Shown here one piece after another: positions 25,529-36,900 of a DNA stretch of 64,000 nucleotides. The stretch is from Effrenium voratum. Taxonomy: Eukaryota > Sar > Dinophyceae > Suessiales > Symbiodiniaceae. The notes below the pieces were generated by a model. It did no database searches, had not been told where the DNA came from, and worked only from the letters and a program-made list of their open reading frames with translations. Within the stretch, counting starts at the first letter, position 1. Each line of letters starts with the position of its first letter. Both the position numbers and the translations under genes were made by a program. The stretch covers positions 612,088 through 676,087 of the forward strand of contig CAUJNA010002857.1 in assembly GCA_963377175.1 (NCBI GenBank), written 5' to 3'.

Positions 25529-27090
25529 TTCCCATTTGCAGCCAGCACACCGTGGTGGGATAAAAGAAGGGATCCGTTGGTCTTCGGTCCCTGTACCTCG
25601 CGGATCCATGTCAGAATCTGAGAGATTTGACCTCCGGATGTGAGAGGAAATGAGTGCGCCTGGATATTCTGACACCAGAAATGAGTCTCCTGAGGGCCCC
25701 CAAATCACCACACAAGCCACTGGAAACGTTGGCCGAACCCAGTGGGCCTTGTTAAGCTTTTGCGCAAGCAAGCGCCAAAGCTCATCGTCTCCTTCTTTTT
25801 CACGTGATTAATGCCGCGCGCAGACGCGCGATCCGCTCAGGGTCATCCGGCAACGTTGGATATTGCTTGATGATGCCCTGGCGCGCGTGCCAGCGTGGGT
25901 GGACAAAGGCTGCCAGAGGCTCATAGTGCAGGTCGGTGGGATCGGACGGCATGTCAACTTGTCAACTTGCAGATTCGAAGCCGTACAGTTCAGGATATCC
26001 CTCAAAGGATACATCTAAAACAAAAATCTGGAGCCAAACACCGAAACCGATTGGTATCAGATGGTCTGCCCAGAACCATGTGAATCCAAAGCAGATCTCC
26101 GCACCCATTTATGGCAAGGGGACACTGAATTAACCTTCATCTACCCGGGATTTGATGGTGCGATGCTGTCAACTTGCAGAGTGTCAAGCATAGGAGTCTT
26201 GGACTTCCTACCTCGAAGGCCTGGATCAAAGGCAACTTCCGACATCCAACGGCCATGGCATCAAGGGCCAAAACGCGGCTTTGTGCCTTTTCTTGCTGGT
26301 TCTCAGCAAGGAATGACCGAGTCCGGGTTTTGGGAATAAATTGGCCCCTAAAGAAAACAACCAGGGATGGTTTACCGGAGTCATTCCCTCATTCCCTGCC
26401 GAGAACCAGCAAGTTTTGTGCCACACGAAACTCTCCAGCCATCGCTTCTGTGCCACAAAGGACACCCTTCCCTCCCCTACGTTGGAGCATTGGCTGTGAA
26501 CCGCTCGAGACGAGCGGCTCGGTCCCGACGCGACCCGTAGTCAAACAAGATGAGGAGTTACACACCATTGGCGTGGCTCAAAAATAGGAATCGGGCCAAA
26601 ATGGAACCCTGGTAAAAATCCAAAAGTAGACTAAAACCTGCAATCCCCTGGCTCCTAAATGTGCGAGCCACACCCCTCGAATTTCTACCGTTCGCACTGT
26701 CCCTTTCAAACGCCAAACAAATACATGAGATAAGCCCCTCATCCGCACACACGTAGTGGTTTCAAACTCTGTGACGTTCCAACTCAATTGAGAGACGGGA
26801 GGTCAAACAGGTCTCTGGACGCAGCAGGCTTTGTGTCACATACATGTTCTATTTGTTTCCGGAGAGAATCATGTGCCAACCCCCCCCCCCCGGCCTTTCT
26901 CGTTGTCCAAATGTTTTTATTTTTTAAAGGACCACCGGGTCGGTACTCCCTGTAAATTGAGTCCACATCGTCCTGAAAAAAGGAGCGCATCCTCGCAAAA
27001 CCTCCAAAAAAATGACCTTTTTTCACCACCCCACAGGAGACGCATCCCTCGCCTCCCCCCCAAAAAAACACAAACCGAGGAAGTCAATTC
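25529..27090. other. Host intron or intergenic DNA, no gene recognised
   Basis: Mixed composition. At 26305-26415 an inverted repeat (CAGCAAGGAATGAC and later GTCATTCCCTCATTCC) belongs to a family also seen near 47600, 47890 and 63010-63250. No supportable exon. Confidence 0.4.
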
Positions 27091-27542
27091 CCTCGCCCGC
27101 GCGCCCCCCCGCGCCGAAAACAAATCCTCGCGAGCCGCAGGCGCCGCGCGCCTCGGTGCGCAGGCTCTCCAGCAGCTTCGGCAAGCCTCGGCCCAGCAGC
27201 GAGTCCAGCTCCTCCGAAAGCTCCTGGCCGGTCCAGCGGTGCAGCCGAGGGGACCGAACGGCAACTTTCTCTACACATAGGAACCCAAGCAACAGGTTTC
27301 CCACAAGGGAACTCCGCAAATTTGCAAAAAAGATGGGGGGTTTGGGTTGCATGAAAATCAGTCTGAACTTCAAAGTGAGTTCGGCCAGAGCCCCAGGCGG
27401 ATTCTAAACCATGACTTGAGACCTCTCAGCTCCAGCGCCGCTCACTAACACAGCAGTCCATGGATAAGTGCTATGAAACGCGAGTACTTTCATATGGATA
27501 GTCAAACTGGTGTATCCTCAAAAAAGACACACCCCTCTGTGC

Positions 27543-27577
27543 ATATATATATATATTATATATATATATATATATAT
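27543..27577. repeat. (TA)n microsatellite
   Basis: Nearly pure TA repeat in an intronic setting; a second lies at 27794-27838. Confidence 0.85.
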
Positions 27578-27793
27578 GGTCCAGTGTCTATGGTCCCCCC
27601 CCCATACCATGGGGGGCTGTAGTCACTGGTCACCATATATACATGCCCCTGCCCCCCCACCCATGTCATGGGACCGCCCCTTGTGGGGTTGTGGGGTTGG
27701 TCTCGCGGGGATGCTCCCGGGATGCTGGGCTGGCCGGGGGCGGGCATACCATGGGGGAGGGGGGGCTATAGCCAACTGGGACCGGGAACATTT

Positions 27794-27838
27794 ATATATA
27801 TATATAACGAATATGTACATATATATATATATATATAC
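27794..27838. repeat. (TA)n microsatellite
   Basis: TA repeat interrupted by AACGAATATGTAC. Confidence 0.8.
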
Positions 27839-30800
27839 ATGCCTGGACACAAACTACCCATAAAAAAGGGGGAATCGCCAACCATACTAGGTAGATAACA
27901 GAGAATGGTTGTTTCCTTTCATATCGCGGATGGGCGAAATCCATTTTGCACCAGATTCAGAAAGCCGTTTTTGCTGATTCCCCTCTAAATACCAACGAAC
28001 GTTAGGGTTTCAACCATGGGTTCATTTCGTGGCGCGAAGTGGATTTCGCACCCATCCACAGCATGTCCTCTTACAGCACCTGGTTGAAAACCAACTCCAA
28101 AGTTGGGTCCTGAAGGTGAATTATTTTGAACCGAAGTCATCAGTCCAAACGGTTTGGATGCGCTTTCGCCAGACCCAAACCGTTTTCTGGAATGGAGTGT
28201 CGTCACACCGTTCAGAAACCCTGGTTTCGGACAATTCGCCTGGAAAATACCGGCAAACCTTCTGGAATTGTTCAACTCCATGGTTTCTCATTTCGTTGCA
28301 GCCTGTAAATACCAGCAAAAACTCAATGTGGAATGCCAAGGGAACCATTTGGGTGTGGCTCAAAATTGAGAAGAGCTCGGGCTACGCAGGTTTTCGTACT
28401 CCCCTTTACAAAGGCAACATTTTGGGTTCCATGTTTTTAAGCCACGGGAACCATTCCGCAATCATCCCAGACCGCCTTCAAATGGGCGTGGGTCAAACAT
28501 AGGGTAACCCCAAAATGGGTTGCCCTAGTAAATGCAAACAATGACTAAAAGCCTGCGGTTTGCTGGTTCAATTTCTTTGAGGCGAAGGCTATCTTTGTGT
28601 TGCTTGGGGTGGGGAAAAAAAGGTGGAAACCGCCGGGAGAACCGGCCTCCTATTTGGCCAGGGCTGTGGGGAATGACCACTTCTGTGATTGGAAAGGGCT
28701 TCCCAAAGACTGTTTTCTTCATATAACGGGGGATTTCCTGGTATCACAGAGGTGGAGACTGCCCCGGGTGATCAACCACAACCCTTGGGCGCATAGCCCC
28801 AGTCGCTCGGCTCGCTCGGGCTCCGGGCCGCTTCGCGCTCCTGGATCTGCTGGGACGTGGCGGCCACCAGCTCCCGCACCGCCGCGAGGTGCATCTGCCT
28901 CTCTCGTTTTGGGTTGGACGTCCGAGATGGAAGTCTGTGGCTCCAAAAGCCGGTAAAATGGAAGAGCCTGGGCAGTGGGAACATGGGTACCAAGACCTGC
29001 GAGTTGCCCCTCCTGCTTAAAAACTCGAGCCACACCCAAATGGGCCCTTTTGGCTTCCCGTGTGCAAACCACCGAAAAGTGGCGGCCACCCTTCAAAAAA
29101 AAACACACCCACAAACTGCTGGTTGCCCCTAACAAAGGGTCTTTCCCCCAAAATAAAGGCCAGGAAGTCAGGGAGGAAGTGAACATGGGTCACCGCAGGT
29201 GAGGTTAAACCCGAAGATTGGATGTCTGATCCCAGCGCAACTCAGGGCTAAGGACATCCCTCAGGGCAGTGGTTTCTCAGGCTGAACTCGCATCAAATCC
29301 TGGGGCCGCGGCTGCTGCTTGTAGAGCTCGCGGAAGAGAAGCGCGCACCTCGCATCCAGCACTCCTCGCGCAACCGCGGCCAAGCGACCTCCCGAGCCTC
29401 GAAGATGTTTCGGAAGGGAACCAAACTTCACCATCCAAAGGCTTCGGATGTCTAAACCTGCTTTCTTAACCCTCAAGTGTGGGTGCTCGTCTTTTTTAGG
29501 GTACCCCCCCCCCCCCCGAAATGATGTCCAAACCATTCTTCTTGACCCTAACATGCGGGTGGCGAAGTCTTTCTTACCCCCCAAAAAGGGGGAGAACGGT
29601 TGTCCTTCGAAGGTGTTCCTTTACCGCCATTTTCCGGGGTCCCCGAAAAGACGAGACCATGTGTTCCTTCAACAGATCCCTCGTGGACACCACCTTCTCG
29701 CTGTCCTGTTCCCTCTTGAAATGGGTGTGGGTCAAAATAGGTACCCAAAATGGAGCCCTGGTCAATGGAAAAAAAGACTAAAACCAGCGGTCCTCTGGTG
29801 GTTTAATTTTGACCCTCACCCAATGTGCATTTCTTGGGCCAGGTGTTGGGTCAAAAGCTTTGCTGGCAATCGAAGCTGCCAGCCGACAGCCAACGAGCTC
29901 CGGTCGCATCGGGGCTTGTCTCAATATAGGGGTCGGACGCCTCAAAACGGCGCTCGGCTTCTTTTTGGCTTCCTCCAACCAAAAAATGTGGCCTCCAAAC
30001 TCCGGGCCTTCCAAAAGATCTTGCCGTCCCCTTCGCTTTCCCCCTTCCCCTCTCCGACCCGACCACCCGACCGCCTCGGTTTCGGCCGCCCGACCGAAAC
30101 GGCTCGGTCCTTTCTCCGTGAAGAGGGGGGGCACGCCCTTCGGCTGCAAGCTCCTGGAGATCGCCACAAGCTTCAGCTGCAGCTCCTCTCGACTCTCGCC
30201 GTCGAACACATCCCGGCGGGGGCAACGAACCTTTGCCAAAAAAGAAGACGACGCGGCGCAGAACAGGCGGCTCGCTTTTAAAAAGGATGCAAAAGGGAAA
30301 ACCACCGTGCTTTCTTAAGGCGTTTTTTCTTCCCCAGTTTCAGACGTGGTGCTATTCTTGTGGAGGTTGGTTTAAAGGGCAAGGAAAAGGAAAACCATCG
30401 ATTTGCTTAGGGGTTGACCCCAAGACACACGTGGAAGGAAGGAATGGACCACACCATAGCCTGACCCAAAATGGTGGGCTTCCTTTTAAGGGCCACATCT
30501 CAAACAACAAAAAACACAAACTCAACAAAAGACACCTCCCATGTGCAAGTCAAAGCCGGCAACTACTTATGGCGATGCAATCTGGACTCAGCTGCGCATG
30601 TTGCAGTACCGTGCGCCAACCTCAGTCATGCTCCGCTGTAACAGGGAACCCGTTTTTGAGCCGTGACATCAAACAAAACCAATCAACATCTGGAATATCA
30701 TTTGGGGATTCATGTCCGCCACTTGTGAGGTGGTTCCAACTCTTAACATTTCATATTGGGAGCCCTAGCCCGAGAAACGTTCCAACTCTCGAAATTCCGT

Positions 30801-32089
30801 ATTGGGAGCTACAGTAGCCTTGCAAGAGAGCCAATAGAAGGATGGCTGCAAGGTGTACCACAACAAATAGCCCATAAAATGCATCATTCTATTCCTTTTC
30901 TATGTCTTTGAATCCTTACGCAGTATTTGAATCGACTCCTTGAATAGAAAATTGCCTCTATTTCTCAGGGGATCCTTACATTACACACCTGAACATTGCC
31001 TTGTCAATGGTGGTGTCCCCTTATTTTGGTGGAAAAAAAACAAAAAAACATGTTTCAAACGGTTGCAAGATGGAGATCTTTTCAGGAGCCCTGTTTCTGT
31101 TGAAGCCTTTTCCACCCTTTCCCCCGGGCGAAACCCGAAGACCCCCCCCCCACCCCCTCCGTGCGGCGCTTCTCCGCTTGGAGGCGCTTGTGCCGGGCCG
31201 TGGCGAAACTGGTCCTCGGGCCGCTGGGGTCGCTGAATTCGCTGCCTGGTGGGGAGGGCCCTCTCGCGATATTGGAGCGACATTTCATATCGGAACATTT
31301 CATATCGGAAATCACCGGGGTGTTCAGAATTCCAAGAGAAACTGAGATGGGAGTTTCTAAATGACATGGGCAAGTCTGCCAGCATGGGCCTAGAGAAACG
31401 AGGTCACAACTCTCAAACGAAGGCCTCCAGTGACACATTCTGCCGCCCGCCTGGACCCGTCCAGGCGCTTCCGCCTCATGGCCTCCAGTTGCTCCTGCAT
31501 GGTCTGCGCCTGCGCGACCCAGCCCGCGACCCAGCCCGACCGACCACCAACCGCCGCCCAACCCGCGCGCTACGCCCCGAAGGCACGCCGCCGCGAAACG
31601 CCGCCGCGTCTTTTTCGTTGTCGGCCAAATCTTTTGGCATCCACACGTGTGGCTCACAGCTCCAGCTTGGATGTGTCGCCCACCTTGAGGCGTGAAGATG
31701 GGAAGGAGAACTCGAGCAACAAGATCGGCCATTTAAGATCACAAAGAGAACCCTGATCGCATATGGCTCATCTTCTTTTGAGGTTGGTTCCCTTTTTGTG
31801 GTTTCAAGGAGAAACCAACCAAAAACACAATTCTGGGGGGGATCCCTAGGAAAAAAACGAGCCACCCTATATGTTACAAGGGAAACCAAACCCGTCGGAT
31901 AGTTTCCTTAAGCATTCTTTTTTTGGGGGGTGCAACCTAACAAATTGACGCGCCCATGCAACGGTGAAGGCCGGGGACTTGGATCCATTGCCAGGCGGCA
32001 TCCACTGGCGCGTCCAAGGGCTGCCAGTATTGACCTCGCTAGCCCGTGCCCGAAACTCCGGAGAAGACGAGGATTCCAGAATATTTATA

Positions 32090-32265
32090 AATACATATAT
32101 ATATATATATAAATAAATATAATAACATGTTGTCGATACATGTATATATATATATATATGTTTGCATGTATGCATATGCAATCCACATATGCGGTAGTGT
32201 ATATATATATATACACACGTAGTTGTATATATATATACACGTATTTATGTATATACATGTATGTT
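32090..32265. repeat. TA/CA-rich microsatellite cluster
   Basis: Several short (TA)n runs separated by CATGTATG and CACACG motifs. Confidence 0.8.
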
Positions 32266-32462
32266 ATTCAAATAATAGATAACTTAATGTATAACTTTCT
32301 CCAGGACTTGAGAGATCCATGTCTCATGGTCCAAGATTCGGCTCTAAACTCAAGCAGGGACTACCGAACAACGTTGCGGCGCCATCCAAGCTTGGAAGGA
32401 GCTTGGCGCTTTGACCCCTAACGACTAACAGTACTCCTTATTCCCCGCGAAGTCCTTGAAGC

Positions 32463-32590
32463 ATCCCAATCCCCCAATCCCCCAATCCCCCAATCCCCCA
32501 ATCCCCCAATCCCCCAATCCCCCAATCCCCCAATCCCCCAATCCCCCAATCCCCCAATCCCCCAATCCCCCAATCCCCCAATCCCCCCCG
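32463..32590. repeat. Octamer minisatellite (CCCCCAAT)n
   Basis: About fifteen perfect copies of CCCCCAAT. The minus strand reads GGGGGATT, so it is strongly G-rich on the strand of the reductase gene, just after its last recognised exon. Confidence 0.92.
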
Positions 32591-32629
32591 CACCAAACAG
32601 TTCGGTCCGGTTCACAACAACGCAGCCGT

Positions 32630-33853
32630 CTCTCGCGCGCCGAGCGGCCCAGCTTGCCCTGCATCGCGCTGAGCGCGCGCATCTCCTCCTCGGAGAGCTC
32701 CACATCGAAGACCCCGAGGTTCTCCTCGATGCGGTGCCTTGGCGTCGAAGAAAGGCAGGCGAGGGAGCTTAAGCCCTCTGAAAAAAAACAGATATTTCCA
32801 GTAGTGGTAGATTCCCTTTAAAACTAACACGGGAAATATTAAAAAATGTTCTTTCGCAAATGGAGGCTTGCCGAAGCCTCCGATTTTCCGGAGGCCGCTG
32901 GTTTTCACATGACATGCCATCGAGTCTTCGACATGTTGCTAGGTGAAATCCGACCCATTTCACATGTGTTCAGGGTGATGGTTTAGCAAGAAGTAGCATG
33001 GGTTGGCACGGCTTGGCAGGTATGCTGGCGAGGCATCCAAGGCATGCTTGCACAAAAAGTACGACCTTATTCAACATTTACAGCTGCACTCTTTAGTACG
33101 CATCACAGAGCTGCCTCCTAATCCAAACTGCCATTGCTCGAGTTGTTTATGCGTTTGGAGTATGGAAGCGGATGGTAAGATTCTTGGCCATGGGTAATGG
33201 GGTATGGCCCATGCTCCTGGCCAATGGTTTACGCATCGCATCCTCCAACATGGTCTGCTTTACCAGCGGTTAAGACACACAATCTAATCTCCTGCGGGCT
33301 GATTCAAGTTGTTGAAGGACCTTGCCTCGAACAGTAACTCATCCTAGACCACGAAATCACAAACAGGTTTTTTCTGAAGTCAAAACAATCCGACGATACT
33401 GAGAACCATCTGGACGAGTTGATTCATCCCTTGGCACCACCCCGCGGCTTCCGGTCCGAAACACTTCTTCACGCTCTTGGGGATCACCTCACGGGCGCCG
33501 GAGGCTGCGCGAACCGAAGGCCGCCGCGTGCTGAAGTTCATCCGCCATGGTCATGTGATATGTATAACCCCGGGGGGATATGCTACGGTTTCACTGCAAA
33601 TAGGGGAGAGAAATACAACTCTGCAGGCACACCTTGTCTCGAGTACATGAGCGACTATGCCTGCCACGCCTCCCCGCTATTTATACATAGACATGTATTT
33701 AACATGCGTCTGTATACAGTATATCATATGCGATAAACCAAGGAGCTCCCCGAATTTTGTGTCCTTTCGGTGGGTATTGTTGGTTTCTATCCAACACCAG
33801 GCCCCTGTCTGGTAGTCGACCGTTGCTGGCCCGCGGGCACAAAAAAAGAGAGT

Positions 33854-33947
<94 letters not shown>

Positions 33948-36900
33948 AGCTTCAGCCACCTCCGCCAATAAGAAATCGAATAACTCCCAAGAGGCAATTC
34001 CCTAACCTTTTGACCACAGCTGACAATCATAAGTATTGACCGTTGCTCACATGCGCACATGGGTCTGGATTTTTTGAGGATACCCCTTTTGGGTTTTGCA
34101 AAGGGAAACCAAAGGGACATGCCCTTTGCGCCAAATTCAAGAGATGAGCCCATCTCAAAATTCGTCTGCAGATCGACTCGACTCGAGCCGCGCCTGGAAA
34201 CCCATCTGCAACGCCCAGCGCAGCAGCACCTGGGCGCTGCTGGCGCCCTTGGCCTGGGCCACTCCTGCCACCTCGGGCCGCTCCAGGAACTCGGACCTTC
34301 CTCGGACATTCGACTGGTGGCGCGTGTCTTCTTTATTCCCTGCACTCGGGGGCTCTTATGGCAAGAGTGAACGGCCGGGGTAGATCAGGGTGCTCTTTTT
34401 GGGCGGCGCTTGTCGGCTGCGCAGGCTCGCGCGAGGTGCCTGGGCGAATTTCGTGTCCTTCGGGTGTGTGTGGTCGCGCAGTGCTATTTTTAGCACCACG
34501 ACAACCCTCCGCGGACTTAGGATGAGTTGAGCCGCCGTCTCTGTGAGGAGGTGCACATCTTGAAAACATGCGCAGCCGTCTGCGGACTTTGTGTGGGTCG
34601 GATCACTGAAGATATTTTTGTAGTGCTTTCTCGCGCTGGTCCTATATAGGGATCCTTTGCAAAGCCCTTGCACAGGACCTGAAAATGTTCCCTCCAATGT
34701 TGTAGAGGATGCTTCTCTGCAGATCTTGAACACAGCAAGGATGTACAAATGGTTCTCTCGTAAATCCAGAACACAAATCTTGCCAAGACACCCTACCCAG
34801 ACAGGGACCCTCTCAAGGATTCTGTGTCCGAAAATCTTGCCAAGAGATCCTGCCCACAAAAAATGCGCACAGATCTTGCCAAAAGCTTTCAACAGATCTT
34901 GCGCAGAGATCCGCTAAGAATCCAAAGATATCTTGCCAAAAGGTCCTTCAAAGGACCCCTCCCAAAAGGTCTTGCGCACTGCTCATGTGGGGTGCGCTCC
35001 CTACTCGTCTGAGATATCCTGCGCACGAATCTTGCCGGGAGATCCTGTGCAGAGATCCTGCAAAGATCCGACACAAATATCCTCTCGACAGATCTCGCGC
35101 AGGCCTGCCAAGGTTTCATGTCGATACATCTTGTAGAGGATGCTCTCTACCGATCCTGAAGAGGGAGCTTGTAGGGGTCCTCTCGGATCCTTCCACAGAT
35201 CCTGCAAAGATCCTTCCACCGAGATCTTGCCCAGGAACTTCTACAGAAAGTAGAACTTTTGTTCAGAGGAATCTTGCGCAGAACCTCTTTCCGCAGGAGA
35301 TCTTCTCAAGGAGCTTCAGAAGGCTTCTGCAAGACCTTCTAGCCTGTGTGTGCTGCGGCTCATACTACCTGCGTGTTTTCCTCCCACTTTTTGACCACTG
35401 TTCCGGGTCACTTGCCGGGATGATTTTGGGAAACCCTTGTTGGTTGGTTTTAAGGGGAAAGCAAAAGGAAAACTCCGAAATCCATTTTGGGGGGTCCACA
35501 ATTCAAAGAAAAACACACAATTGAAATGATGTCTGCCTGACTGTCTGCCTGTCCCATCCCTGACCCAAGAAAACTGCGTCTCCCGTCACCCCTCAGCGGT
35601 CACTGAGCCAGGCGTCCGAAGAACATGGATCCATAAGCCTGAACGAGGATGCCATGTAGCTTGCAAAAGTCCAGCAAAGGCACGCGCTCCTCTCGCAGAT
35701 CCAAACGGAGAGGCGCTCGAGAACTGCAAAAAGCCGTCCATATTGGCCAACCCAAACCATCTTCCATGCGCGATGCAAGAAAATGACAAGGAGAGAAAGC
35801 GCGCATGCGTGCTTGTTGCTTTTCTCTGGCCGCCCTTCCCGGGTCCTGGTAGTTCATGGGGTGCATCTCAATTTGATTCACCACCGGCATGGGGCGATTA
35901 AACTTCTGCAGCGCCTCCAAGTGCTTTACCCCAAAGTTGGACACGCCAACCGCGCGGATCTTCCCCGCTTTCTGCATCTGCAGCAGAGAATCCCAAGTCT
36001 CCACGATCTTTCCTAACGACAAAACTGGCTGGGAGACACAAATTTGATCCCCCGCAAAGGCGGTGGTTTATTTTTTGCATCGCCTCGTGAAACGTGAAAG
36101 TGAGTTGCATTTGGGTGGGGCGGGGGTTGAGGTGATATAAAGATGGTGTTCGAGCTGAAAACAACACCAAGCAAACGAACGCCTTTCCCCTGTCACACGA
36201 GCCCTCATGATGACATAGAAGTTGGATTTGCGTCCCCAGATTACGTGTATCCTCGAAGCATGGCATGTAAAGTAAAGTCTCTCTCAGCCTCATCTCAAGA
36301 TACCTTCCATTTGGTTAAGGCCCCTGGGAAAAAAATATAAATCCAGCTTTAAAACCAACAGGGGAAGATTAAAAAACAAATTCTTAAGAAAATGGCATCT
36401 CCGAGAAAATGCCAACACGCTGTGGGGAGATATCAAGAAAATAAAACATACTCTTGCTTGGTATCGCCCAGCCGTTTTCAAGATGCGCTTTGGCGATTTC
36501 TAGGGGGCCCTTCCTTGGCTCCGTCTTGCGCTGGTGCTCCTCTTGGGAGGAGTGAATGGGAAACGTGGGAGGAAAACCACTTTCATGGGCTTTGTTACGT
36601 TTTCTAAAAAATAATAATAATAATAATAAAAGAAACACGTTAACTTGTGCTGATTCCATGGATTGCTTCTCGGCTTTTCTTCGTCTCCTGTGTTGGGCGA
36701 GTGGATGAGGTAGAGATCCAGATACTCCACGCGGAGCTTCCGGAGGCTCGCGCCCAGCGCGGCCTGGGCCGCGTCGAAGCCGTGGTCGGCGTCCCAGAGC
36801 TTCGTGGTGAGGAAGATCTCGTCTCTCGCAAGCCCCGAGTCCGCGATGGCCTGGAGAAGGGGAGAACACCCGGGAAAAGGTCGGGGAAACGGATGTAAGG

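Larger units (their letters stand above)
27091..31520 (-). other. Minus-strand exon candidates of an unidentified coiled-coil gene
   Basis: Short GC-rich islands with minus-strand, protein-like frames lie in intronic DNA. At about 31450-31520: QTMQEQLEAMRRKRLD, a coiled coil after a CGCAG acceptor. At about 31170-31240: ATARHKRLQAEKRR. At 30150-30225: VFDGESREELQLKLVAIS. At 29300-29400: LAAVARGVLDARCALLF. At 28815-28920: MHLAAVRELVAATSQQIQ. At 27110-27250: TGQELSEELDSLLGRGLPK. Together they suggest one charged, helical protein downstream of, or continuing, the reductase gene. Splice joins were not solved, so exons and gene limits are uncertain. Confidence 0.35.

Noticed and set aside
25357..25563. 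ORFs of Arg-Glu or Leu-Ser repeats over (GA)n arrays (also 33699-34039)
   Set aside because: They are products of dinucleotide repeats in all frames.
29448..30281. 277-codon plus-strand ORF
   Set aside because: It contains C-runs and introner-like repeats, has no domain, and conflicts with a minus-strand exon candidate.
32463..32590. CCCCCAAT array as an internal telomere
   Set aside because: Dinoflagellate telomeres are of the TTTAGGG type with a 7-base unit; this unit is 8 bases and different.
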